From Lewinellaceae bacterium SD302 (GTDB taxonomy: Bacteria > Bacteroidota > Bacteroidia > Chitinophagales > Saprospiraceae): DNA of 64,000 bases. This document shows positions 7,826-15,523 of the stretch, piece after piece. How positions within the stretch are numbered: position 1 is the first letter of the stretch; each line of letters starts with the position of its first letter. The notes below the pieces were generated by a model. That model had not been told where the DNA came from, did not search any database, and saw nothing but the letters and a program-made list of their open reading frames with translations. The stretch spans positions 157,701 to 221,700 of the forward strand of contig PDLQ01000006.1 of the NCBI GenBank assembly GCA_002591745.1, in the 5' to 3' direction. Both the position numbers and the translations under genes were made by a program.

Positions 7826-10030
7826 TTAACTTCCCAATTCCAACTGGTTTTTCACCAGTTCATAGTAAAAGCTCTGATTTTCGGTCAACTGATCGTGATT
7901 TCCGACCTCCACTATCTCTCCTTCGTGTAAGACAACGATTTGATCAGCGTGCTTTACTGTACTCAAGCGATGTGCAATCACTACAACTGTTTTGTCAGTC
8001 AGGTAATCATTCATCCGCTCTACAATCACGCGCTCATTGTTTGCGTCCAGAGCGGAAGTCGCCTCATCAAAGAAAAAGTACGAGGGATCCTTGTATATTG
8101 CTCTGGAAATGTAAATTCTTTGTTCCTGCCCTCCGCTGAGCCTGACACCAGAATGCCCAACCAAGGTATTATAACCGCTAGGTGATTTCTCGATATAATC
8201 CTCAATATTAGCAACATAAGCTGCAGTTTTCAACTTGTCCAAATCGATAATACCCGATTGTTCGGATTCAGCAATGTTATCACCAATAGTATCATTGAAC
8301 AAGTATCCTTTCTGGAGCACCGCACCACATTGTTTGCGCCACTCTTCTGTATTCATGGATTCAAATGGCTGGCTTCCCAATTTTAATTCCCCCTCGGTGG
8401 GATGAACGAACTGTAATAGTAACTTTAACAGGGTCGTTTTCCCACTTCCACTCGCACCGACAATTGCCGTCGTTTTTCCAAAGGGGATAGTTAAATTGAT
8501 GTTTTTTAGAACCATTGGCGAAGACTTCCCTCCGTACTGAAAGGATAGCTCATTCAGATAGATGTTACGATCTTTTCGGTCTAGGAAATCGTTACTGAAG
8601 GCTTTTCCTTCGTCCTCCAATTTTTGCTCATGTACCTGAGATAAGCGCTCCAAACTTATTAAAGCATCTTGACCAGCCTGCAGAAAAACGATGAAATTAC
8701 TTAAAGGGATGTTTAGCTGGCCAATGATGTACTGAATTGAGATCATCATGCCCAAAGTGATATTTCCCTTGACTACCGAAGTAGCAGCGACGAATGTAAT
8801 CACGATGTTTTTCAGCTCGTTTATGACCGATGCGCCAATCGTCTGAGATTGTGACAGCCCCAGGCTCTTAAGAGACAGTTTAAAAAGTTCTACCTGGATA
8901 CTTTCCCATTTCCAGCGCTGTTTGAACTTAGAATTATTAATCTTTATCTCGTATACGCCATTAATGATCTCGACCAGGGAAGAATCATTTTCGGCCAACT
9001 TATCAAAACGCTTGAAGTCCAGTATTTCCCTTTGGCGTAAAAAATAGAGAGACCACAAAACGAATAGAACAGAACCGGAAGCGAAAATGAGGAATATCGG
9101 AAGACTGTAATACAGGAGGATTAAAGAGAATACTATTAAAGTGATAAATGAAAAAGCAGTAGTCAGAGTTGTCGCGGACAGAAACGCCTGAACCCGGGAG
9201 TGGTCCCTGATCCTTTGCATGTGTTCTCCCATATTTCTGGTCTCAAAGTAACTGAGGGGTAGATTGAGAATTTTCATTAAAAAATCCGAAACCATTTTAA
9301 TGTTGATTCTGCTCGACATATGGAGGATCAACCAGTCCCGGATTATTCTTACGGAAGTAGCGGAGAGAAATAAGACTACCTGAGCAATCAAAATCACGTA
9401 GATGAACCCAATGTCCTGAAAATTGACCCCGTAATCCACAATCGATTGCATCAAAAAAGGAAGGGAGAATTGAAGAATCAACCCAAGCGTCAGTCCCAGT
9501 AAAATCTGAAAAATAATTTTACCGTGTGGTCGAAAATACGGTAATAAAAACCTGAACCCTACTTTCCTGTTGGCGTTTTTGTCTTCTTCATTTACATAAA
9601 AATCAGGGGTAGGATCCAACACCAATACGTAGTTAGACTGCATCTGCTGATCGTTAAGCCATCCATTCAAAAATTCCTCTTTACTATATTTGATGATCCC
9701 AAAGGCAGGGTCTGCTACGCTAATCACCCCTTTCTTAACACCCAGAAAGGTTACAAAATGTCTTTGACGCCATGGTAATATAAAAGGAGTAGGAATTTGT
9801 TCTAAAAGTATCTCCGGCTTAACCTTAATCCCTAGAGTACGAAAGCCAATTTTCTCAGCTGCTTCTGCGATACCCGCTAGCGTAACCCCTACTTTTGATA
9901 TCGAGGTTAAACTCCTCAAGTATTCACGAGAGTATCTTTTGCCGTGGTACATGGCAACCATCCTCAAGCAAGTTGGCCCACAATCTTTTTGGTCGATCTG
10001 GCGAAAGAATTTAAATTTATTCTTACCCAC
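7826..10030 (-). CDS. C39 peptidase-containing ABC exporter (bacteriocin/RiPP type)
   Basis: A 734-residue fused exporter. The N-terminal C39 cysteine peptidase has Cys17 (QKDCGPTC), His91 (RQRHFVTFLG) and Asp107 (VADPAFG), so all three catalytic positions are present; this family cuts leader peptides after a double glycine. A six-helix membrane domain follows, then an ATPase with Walker A GASGSGKTTLLKLL, signature LSGGQEQRIYISRA and Walker B FFFDEATSALD. The start is GTG, placed inside the last codons of the amidohydrolase gene (8-base overlap), implying translational coupling. The obvious substrate is the precursor peptide encoded at 12553-12708. Confidence 0.95.
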   Translation of the reverse strand: MGKNKFKFFRQIDQKDCGPTCLRMVAMYHGKRYSREYLRSLTSISKVGVTLAGIAEAAEKIGFRTLGIKVKPEILLEQIPTPFILPWRQRHFVTFLGVKKGVISVADPAFGIIKYSKEEFLNGWLNDQQMQSNYVLVLDPTPDFYVNEEDKNANRKVGFRFLLPYFRPHGKIIFQILLGLTLGLILQFSLPFLMQSIVDYGVNFQDIGFIYVILIAQVVLFLSATSVRIIRDWLILHMSSRINIKMVSDFLMKILNLPLSYFETRNMGEHMQRIRDHSRVQAFLSATTLTTAFSFITLIVFSLILLYYSLPIFLIFASGSVLFVLWSLYFLRQREILDFKRFDKLAENDSSLVEIINGVYEIKINNSKFKQRWKWESIQVELFKLSLKSLGLSQSQTIGASVINELKNIVITFVAATSVVKGNITLGMMISIQYIIGQLNIPLSNFIVFLQAGQDALISLERLSQVHEQKLEDEGKAFSNDFLDRKDRNIYLNELSFQYGGKSSPMVLKNINLTIPFGKTTAIVGASGSGKTTLLKLLLQFVHPTEGELKLGSQPFESMNTEEWRKQCGAVLQKGYLFNDTIGDNIAESEQSGIIDLDKLKTAAYVANIEDYIEKSPSGYNTLVGHSGVRLSGGQEQRIYISRAIYKDPSYFFFDEATSALDANNERVIVERMNDYLTDKTVVVIAHRLSTVKHADQIVVLHEGEIVEVGNHDQLTENQSFYYELVKNQLELGS

Positions 10031-11312
10031 CCTTGAGAGATTGATTTAGACGGTCCATTTTCTCTAGAATGGATGTACGACTCAACACTTCGCCACTAAT
10101 AATAATCGTCTCTATATAGTCGACCGCATTGATGTTTTCAAGCGGATTGGCTGTTAGAATAAGCAGATTGGCCCTGGAGCCTACCTTTATAGTACCCCAG
10201 GATGGAAACTGTTTCCGTTCCGTCATCTTCGCATAGTTGAGTGATGCGGCTGTCAAAATATCACGAGGAGGAATTCCAGCTGTACTGAAGTGTTGAAGCT
10301 CTCTTTGATAATCGAAACCAGGAACACCGTATATCCCCGAAGCGTCAGGACTTACAACAGTTAAACCACCATTCTCATAAATCAACTTCAAGTAACCTAA
10401 CCGGACATCAAAATTCGCTTTTTCTTTTGCTCGGCTGGTTTCACGTGATTCGGAGGTGCTTTCTTTATAGTATTCGTCAACTTTTTCTTCCCAGGTATTA
10501 AGCTTTTCGGTAGCGATATACTGAAGTCCTGGTTTATTTGCCAGAGTGTCCTCAATCACCTGCCCCGTAAAATACCAATCCATGGTAGGACAGTGAAAAA
10601 CACTCCTATCTTTAGTCATTTCAATCACCCGATACAGTTCATCGAGGGAGCTAACTTGTAATACTCCCGATAAATGTTCTATCGAAGCAAACATCATGGT
10701 TTCTGCAGCACGAAATGGTCCAATATTCCTTGGGCAATGACCGGCTAGAAACAGGTTATGATCCAGACAGCTTTTGACCCATGAATAAAAAGTGGAACTA
10801 TCAGCAACACTGAGTACTTTGACAAAATCAAATCCAGCCTCGCCGTAGATCTTACCCAGACTGTCGATTTTTTCAGCACTATATGATTGTCTTCTCGATA
10901 CAGGTGGAGAACCTAAATAGTAGGTTGGGGTAGGGGAGTAGCGATTTCGATGTTTAATATGCCATTCTTTCCCTCTCATGCTTCTCACGGAGGTAACTCC
11001 GTGAGCCAATTGCATTAATCCATATAATTCTAATCGATTGCTATCCGGTAAATGGCCGTGAGCGTCTCCGAAAGAAGGGATTAAGAATTTCCCAGTACCA
11101 TCTATCGTCAGGTACGTATCAGGTATTTCTTCAAAACCTTTGTGATCTGAGATCCGACTAACAAACCCTTCTATTATTTCAACGTCAACATTTTTGTAGA
11201 CTTTGTTAATGTGCAGTGGGATCGCGGTTATGTTTGCAATAACGATACTGTCCTGGGTATGGACGCCCGAAATACAGCACAAAATTAAAATAAGAACCTT
11301 AAATATCTTCAT
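10023..11312 (-). CDS. Secreted metal-dependent amidohydrolase in RiPP cassette
   Basis: A 429-residue protein with a signal peptide (1-19). The amidohydrolase signature is complete: GDAHGH (His85, His87), FVKVLS (Lys165, the usual carboxylated bridging lysine), AGHCPR (His192), IEHLSG (His213) and SPDASG (Asp323). This matches the imidazolonepropionase-like/prolidase branch, in which several members hydrolyse peptides or cyclic amides. It should act in the periplasm. The gene overlaps the HExxH gene by 14 bases and the exporter gene by 8, so it is embedded in the cassette. A role in trimming or degrading the peptide, including self-protection, is inference. Confidence 0.85.
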   Translation of the reverse strand: MKIFKVLILILCCISGVHTQDSIVIANITAIPLHINKVYKNVDVEIIEGFVSRISDHKGFEEIPDTYLTIDGTGKFLIPSFGDAHGHLPDSNRLELYGLMQLAHGVTSVRSMRGKEWHIKHRNRYSPTPTYYLGSPPVSRRQSYSAEKIDSLGKIYGEAGFDFVKVLSVADSSTFYSWVKSCLDHNLFLAGHCPRNIGPFRAAETMMFASIEHLSGVLQVSSLDELYRVIEMTKDRSVFHCPTMDWYFTGQVIEDTLANKPGLQYIATEKLNTWEEKVDEYYKESTSESRETSRAKEKANFDVRLGYLKLIYENGGLTVVSPDASGIYGVPGFDYQRELQHFSTAGIPPRDILTAASLNYAKMTERKQFPSWGTIKVGSRANLLILTANPLENINAVDYIETIIISGEVLSRTSILEKMDRLNQSLKGG

Positions 11313-12390
11313 TCAGCCACATTTTATAAAAGTCAGAGTTAAGGTACTTTTGGATGTCATTATGTTTAGAGAATTCGGAATAGTAGAAATCAATATCTCG
11401 GAATGACAAGTCAAATAAAGACAAGAAATCTTTGTACTCTTTCGATTTCAACCTTCCGAAGTCTACCATTTCATTGTACAAATCCGCCCCTCTGGGAGTT
11501 AGGAAATTGTAGATGTTTTTGGAAAACACGTTTAGCTTTTCAAATCGTAAGAACTGATCTGCAAAACGCCCGGCTAGTTCGTGACTTTCTTGCTCACTCA
11601 AATGGGCACTACGGATTATTTTTTCAAATACTCTGATTCTTTCAATTACGGTGAAGAGTCCATGATAAGCGGACATCAGAGAACGGTAATCCACGTTTCC
11701 GCCGTTCACTTCATTCATTTGCACTTCATCAGGGTTACAGGTAAAAAAGTCGGCTTTGTTATGTAAGTGAAGATTTAATAGATTATGTCCACCTTGATGT
11801 ATCAATTCTTCAACAAAGTAAATCCGGTTGATTTCGTCAACCACCCAGAAGGATAAAAAACCTTGAAATGATTTAGTGACGAAGTTGATTATCTTGGGAT
11901 TGTCGTGAATAAAAATAAGCTTATTGCTTAAATTTATGTGTTCAAAAGTAGCCGGAACGGTTTCCTTTATCAATTCCAGTGCAGAGTTGAATGCATCGAA
12001 TTTATACTCAGCGAGTGAGAAATCAGGATGCTCATTACTAATATGGCCACGGTATATTTCGTAAAAAAATGGCCTTACGTAGTCTGGGATTTCCAACAGC
12101 AGTTTTATGCCTCCAAACTCAGTGGACTGTGTGGCAATATCACCGTCTAGAATGCATGCGAGATCTTTTTTTAAATCATTCGACTTATCAGTATTGTTGA
12201 AAAGGGCAAAAAGGAGGGGGTGCATAAAAAAAGCATCATCCTTGTCACTATATTTCTGATACAGCTCAGGCGCACTTTTTACTATTAAGACCCTGATCAC
12301 ATTACTTATACTGTGGATATTATTAGGAATATCACTCTTGTCTAATGAAAAATCTGATGATATTCGGATTGAAGTGTCATTTGATGTCAT
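11299..12390 (-). CDS. HExxH-type putative peptide-modification protein (RiPP maturation)
   Basis: The start is taken at the ATG at 12388-12390 (363 residues). The frame is open to 12543, but those extra codons cross two perfect hairpins and read as non-protein. The motif VEELIHQGGHNLLN places His198 and His202 as HxxxH; downstream, DYRSLMSAYHGLFTVIERI (Arg236, His243) resembles the conserved R...HG segment of the HExxH-motif RiPP-modifying family, some members of which are 2-oxoglutarate/iron peptide hydroxylases. The family's Glu after the first His is Gln here. No signal peptide, so it would act in the cytoplasm before export. It follows the precursor gene and overlaps the amidohydrolase gene by 14 bases. 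Confidence 0.65.
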   Translation of the reverse strand: MTSNDTSIRISSDFSLDKSDIPNNIHSISNVIRVLIVKSAPELYQKYSDKDDAFFMHPLLFALFNNTDKSNDLKKDLACILDGDIATQSTEFGGIKLLLEIPDYVRPFFYEIYRGHISNEHPDFSLAEYKFDAFNSALELIKETVPATFEHINLSNKLIFIHDNPKIINFVTKSFQGFLSFWVVDEINRIYFVEELIHQGGHNLLNLHLHNKADFFTCNPDEVQMNEVNGGNVDYRSLMSAYHGLFTVIERIRVFEKIIRSAHLSEQESHELAGRFADQFLRFEKLNVFSKNIYNFLTPRGADLYNEMVDFGRLKSKEYKDFLSLFDLSFRDIDFYYSEFSKHNDIQKYLNSDFYKMWLNEDI

Positions 12391-12410
12391 AGATATAATA
12401 TTCAATCCGA

Positions 12411-12429
12411 CTAAAGTTGTTAACTTTAG
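12411..12429 (-). promoter_or_regulatory. Perfect inverted repeat in the leader of the HExxH gene
   Basis: CTAAAGTT (12411-12418) and AACTTTAG (12422-12429) are perfectly complementary with a 3-base loop, 20 bases before the preferred ATG. It may set translation of the modification gene or bind a regulator, and it argues that this stretch is untranslated leader. Confidence 0.45.
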
Positions 12430-12465
12430 CCTTCGTCTATAGCTTATTCGTAAGTTGTAGTAATA

Positions 12466-12495
12466 GCAGGATGGCTGCTGTAACAGCCATCCTGC
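12466..12495 (-). terminator. Hairpin between precursor gene and modification genes (partial terminator)
   Basis: GCAGGATGGCTG (12466-12477) pairs perfectly with CAGCCATCCTGC (12484-12495), with a 6-base loop. On the minus strand it follows the precursor peptide stop by about 57 bases. No strong U tract follows, so it probably attenuates rather than stops transcription, keeping precursor mRNA in excess over enzyme mRNA, as is common in RiPP clusters. Confidence 0.6.
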
Positions 12496-12552
12496 ATCTT
12501 TAGGTGAATCACACGCTTCAACGTGTATTTCACCCATCTTCACTAGTAGTTA

Positions 12553-12708
12553 TTAGGGAGTAACAATTACTGTTGGAAGGGTGCCACCGTCGTAAATAAC
12601 ATCGTCGTGGCAGTCGTTGGAAGTACCTCCGGAAACTTGCTCGAGGAGAGCGTCAGTAGCTACCTCTTCGGCGAGGTTTTGGAGAGCTTCAAAAGAAAGC
12701 TTATTCAT
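12553..12708 (-). CDS. RiPP precursor peptide with double-glycine leader
   Basis: A 51-residue open frame with ATG at 12706-12708 and TAA at 12553-12555. The leader (MNKLSFEALQNLAEEVATDA, then LLEQVSGG) has the amphipathic, Leu/Glu-rich shape recognised by C39 exporters and ends in the classical Gly-Gly. Cleavage there would release a 23-residue core opening TSNDCHDDVIYDGG and closing TLPTVIVTP. The core has one Cys, one His, several Asp and Thr, and a second internal GG that could be a further cut site. It is first in the cassette, upstream of a HExxH-type modification gene, amidohydrolase and exporter. I recognise no described peptide family from the core. Its small size makes it easy to miss. 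Confidence 0.82.
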   Translation of the reverse strand: MNKLSFEALQNLAEEVATDALLEQVSGGTSNDCHDDVIYDGGTLPTVIVTP

Positions 12709-13168
12709 AATTAAATAATTTAGAATATGGGTTAATAAAATCCCTAATCCGTCACGCGTCTAGGGCTCGTGCGGCATTAATAAATCAATGCGGTTCCTGA
12801 CGTTAGTCAATAAAGACTAACGCAAAGTCTGAGTATTTTCACCCCGATAAGATCAGAGCAAAAATGCTTTGTTCGTTAATTTAAGTGTTTGTAAAATCTG
12901 AAGTTAGTAACTTATTGCACCGAAGAACTCGGCGCTGTCGGAGTAAAGACTCTACGACGATATCTTATCGTATTAATTAGATAAGCGTAATTTGTAAATC
13001 TCATGTGAAGGTGTTGAATATTGGGATGTAGAGTATTACAGCCAAAAAAAAGAAGTCGCTGTAATGATTAAGACAAATATAATACACTCGTTTGATACAG
13101 TCAACTATAAATCAAAAATTTTAACAGTATATATTTCCAATTACAGCATAGTCTAAAATAACAACATT

Positions 13169-13343
13169 AGAGTTGTTCGGACATAACTCATTGATAATCA
13201 GTGGGCCTTTTCTGAGCCGAATTACATTTCAAAAATCACAAAAATTCAAGTTGCTGATAATGAGAACGTTATAATTTTATAAAACTTCAATGCCACTCAT
13301 TGTAGATTCGCATAACTTACTGATAATCAATCCGAACAACTCT
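13169..13343. repeat. 175-base element with perfect 13-base terminal inverted repeats
   Basis: AGAGTTGTTCGGA (13169-13181) is mirrored by TCCGAACAACTCT (13331-13343). Inside each end is a related direct repeat, CATAACTCATTGATAATCA near 13182 and CATAACTTACTGATAATCA near 13311. No coding capacity. This is the shape of a MITE or a decayed small insertion sequence. Confidence 0.55.
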
Positions 13344-13561
13344 ATTATGTTAAGTAAGCTTTAGTTAGAGATTGTCTAGTGGTGGGGAAGAGGAGCGCTT
13401 GTAAGACCTACTTACTAATTTGGAATACAGTACTGGGGAATATACAGTACCAGGAAGAATTGCAAATTAGAGTTTGCCTTATCGTATGGTTATTTGAATT
13501 TTCTTCAAAGAGATGCATGGGCGCCTTACAATAAAGATTAATACACCAAAAGCCTATAATT

Positions 13562-13803
13562 TATATTATGTTAAGTAAAGTGCTCGAAATGCTCAGATCG
13601 CTTATTTTGACTTCAAAGTAGCAATGCTCGGTAATTTACCCATATCGTTCAATTGTCCTTGAGAGCATCGGCATCCTCTGGCCTTCGAATTAGACTTCAT
13701 GGCTACTAACGCCAGTATTAGTGAATCATCTTGAATGCATGCCTTCATATTTCTCCCCTACTCTTGTTGCAACTGCCAAATAAACACTACTTAACATAAT
13801 ATA
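13562..13803. repeat. 242-base segment bounded by perfect 16-base inverted repeats
   Basis: TATATTATGTTAAGTA (13562-13577) is exactly mirrored by TACTTAACATAATATA (13788-13803). A third copy of the ATTATGTTAAGTAA core lies at about 13344-13357, abutting the neighbouring 13169-13343 element. The interior holds a TGCTACTTTG copy (13614-13623, minus). It lies just past the 3' end of the gene ending at 13828, suggesting insertion at an intergenic edge. Confidence 0.55.
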
Positions 13804-13827
13804 TTTATTTGGGTCAGCCTTTTATAG

Positions 13828-14733
13828 CTATCCTTTCAGAAGGTTATACGTCCACTCTCCTTCATTTACCTCTCCAGTTATTGGATTGACGATCTTATAA
13901 TCTATCTCCACTATCGGTTGATGTGCGTTGTAAAATCCATTATATTCGATGACACCATTCATATCCGGCACAAACGGTTTTCCGTTGATTTTAAATCTGA
14001 TGTTATCTCGCTCTGGAACATAGCCAGGAACGACAAGCAGAAAGTGGACGGGGTCCCCCACCCTGGTCGTCTGCTCGACTGCATAGACACTGAAGGGTAA
14101 TCCAAAATTACAGTAGAGATCTTTACCACCTGCCAATTGAGCATAAAAGATGGTCATCTCATAAGTCAGTTGCACAAATTGCTGGTTCAATATCGCTAAT
14201 CTTACGCTCGTGCTCACGGAATCCAGCCCTGATGCCCGATCTTGCAAAATGGACCGGAAAGACTGAATACTCTTGGCGCAATCACTAATGTCTAACATTG
14301 ACTTGATCTGATGTTCCGAAATTCCGAATTCTCTGGACATAGCCTTCAAGCTCAAAGCAAAATTACTTTCGATCCCGAAAAGCTGGCGCTCCGCAAGGAT
14401 CTCTAAAGTCTGCAGCTCATCATCCGTTAGTTTCCTTTTTCCGTGCTGTTTCAAATAAATATCCGATTGCTTAAGGAACTTGCCCGCGATCTCATTCGTC
14501 TCTGTGATCATTGGTAAGACCGGCTGATACCTGGTCTTATGATCCACATCCAGTTCCCAGAGTAGTTGACTTAATGTGTACTCATTTTCTGTTTCAATCA
14601 ATTGCCGGTCACTTGCCAATACCTCCTGCAAAGTATTCAGTTCTGCCAATCGCTGCTCCTGCAGGCATTCTGTTCTGGAATACCAATAGCTGACCAGGGC
14701 GAGCATGCTCGCCAGGATAATATTACTTCTCAC
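13828..14733 (-). CDS. Membrane-anchored GldM-like protein (tentative)
   Basis: A 301-residue protein from a GTG start (14731-14733). An ATG nine codons in would cut into the single N-terminal membrane segment (NIILASMLALVSYW). A helical, coiled-coil-rich middle follows, and the C-terminal ~80 residues look like an immunoglobulin-like beta domain (VGDPVHFLLVVPG, FKINGKPFVPDMNGVIEYNG). This layout recalls a shortened GldM, the periplasm-spanning shaft of gliding and type IX secretion motors, but the match is structural impression, not motif identity. It stands alone, between the mobile-element region and a LytTR pair. Function uncertain. Confidence 0.5.
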   Translation of the reverse strand: MRSNIILASMLALVSYWYSRTECLQEQRLAELNTLQEVLASDRQLIETENEYTLSQLLWELDVDHKTRYQPVLPMITETNEIAGKFLKQSDIYLKQHGKRKLTDDELQTLEILAERQLFGIESNFALSLKAMSREFGISEHQIKSMLDISDCAKSIQSFRSILQDRASGLDSVSTSVRLAILNQQFVQLTYEMTIFYAQLAGGKDLYCNFGLPFSVYAVEQTTRVGDPVHFLLVVPGYVPERDNIRFKINGKPFVPDMNGVIEYNGFYNAHQPIVEIDYKIVNPITGEVNEGEWTYNLLKG

Positions 14734-14827
14734 TTGTTTTCGTTTGCAGGAGGAATGCAGTGAAGAGGAAAAGTAACGGCTTACGCTATTTCAGGGCAAG
14801 CGGATTACTCAGTTATATCCATCAAAT

Positions 14828-15523
14828 CTAACCAAACAACCGCCCCACAACCACCTCTTTCCGCTGCCGGCTAACGGGCAATAACTTCCCGTTCACCTCC
14901 AATTGATTTCCTTCCAGGGCCGTCACCTTATCTACTGCTACTAAATAGGACTTATGAATTCTGATGAAACGGCTCTCAGGCAACTGCTCTTCCAGTAAAT
15001 GCATACGGGTGAGGACCAAATGGCGACCCTCGGCGGTATGTATACCCACGTATTCCCGGTAGCCTTCCAGATAGAGGATATCTTCAATGGGAATACGCAA
15101 TAGCCGACCATCCGTTTTCACCGTTATCGTTGTGGCAACTTCGGCAGGGTTCGTTGCTGCAGAAACTTTATTGCCTTTTGCCTTGCCGATCGCTCTTAAG
15201 AATCGCTCGTAGGAAAAGGGCTTAAGCAGATAATCGGCTACATCGAGCTCAAAAGCCTGGAGGGCGTAATCGGGGTAAGCGGTAGTAAGAATGGTTACGG
15301 GAGGGCGATTCAGGCTACGCAAGAGATTAAGGCCGCTTAGCCCGGGCATCTGTACGTCGAGTAGCAGAATATTCGGTGGTTTGCGCTGAAGAAGCTCAAT
15401 GGCCTCCACCGCCGTCTGAAAACGGGCCGACAATTCCAAATAAGGCGTCTGTCGGATGTAGTGCTCCAGTAGATCGAGAGCAAGTACTTCATCATCGATG
15501 GCTACGATACTCAGCTCATTCAT
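14828..15523 (-). CDS. LytTR-family response regulator
   Basis: A 231-residue two-domain regulator. The receiver domain has the acidic pair (AIDDE, Asp10-11) and the phosphoacceptor Asp56 in LLLDVQMPG, plus the conserved Lys (LLKPF). The C-terminal LytTR DNA-binding domain includes DILYLEGYREYVGIHT and FIRIHKSYLVAVDKV. Its ATG overlaps the 3' end of the sensor kinase gene by 8 bases, so it is the cognate partner. The targets are unknown; LytTR proteins bind pairs of short direct repeats upstream of targets. Confidence 0.93.
   Translation of the reverse strand: MNELSIVAIDDEVLALDLLEHYIRQTPYLELSARFQTAVEAIELLQRKPPNILLLDVQMPGLSGLNLLRSLNRPPVTILTTAYPDYALQAFELDVADYLLKPFSYERFLRAIGKAKGNKVSAATNPAEVATTITVKTDGRLLRIPIEDILYLEGYREYVGIHTAEGRHLVLTRMHLLEEQLPESRFIRIHKSYLVAVDKVTALEGNQLEVNGKLLPVSRQRKEVVVGRLFG

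Larger units (their letters stand above)
12709..13827. other. 1.1-kb AT-rich intergenic region with nested inverted repeats
   Basis: No convincing gene. It contains the promoter and leader of the precursor gene, with hairpins CGTTAGTC/GACTAACG (12801-12822) and ATTACAGC/GCTGTAAT (13035-13065). It also holds two mobile-element-like inverted-repeat structures (13169-13343, 13562-13803) and one TGCTACTTTG copy. Base composition is clearly more AT-rich than the flanking genes. One 48-codon frame (13602-13748, minus) was judged insufficient. Confidence 0.6.

Noticed and set aside
12391..12543. N-terminal extension of the HExxH gene to 12543
   Set aside because: The open frame is unbroken but crosses two perfect hairpins and gives a Cys/Arg-rich, non-conserved-looking peptide; the ATG at 12388-12390 is the better start.
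13602..13748. 48-codon minus-strand frame with a GGGGAG-like sequence ahead of its ATG
   Set aside because: It lies wholly inside the inverted-repeat segment, contains a TGCTACTTTG copy and shows no leader or family feature; too weak to call.
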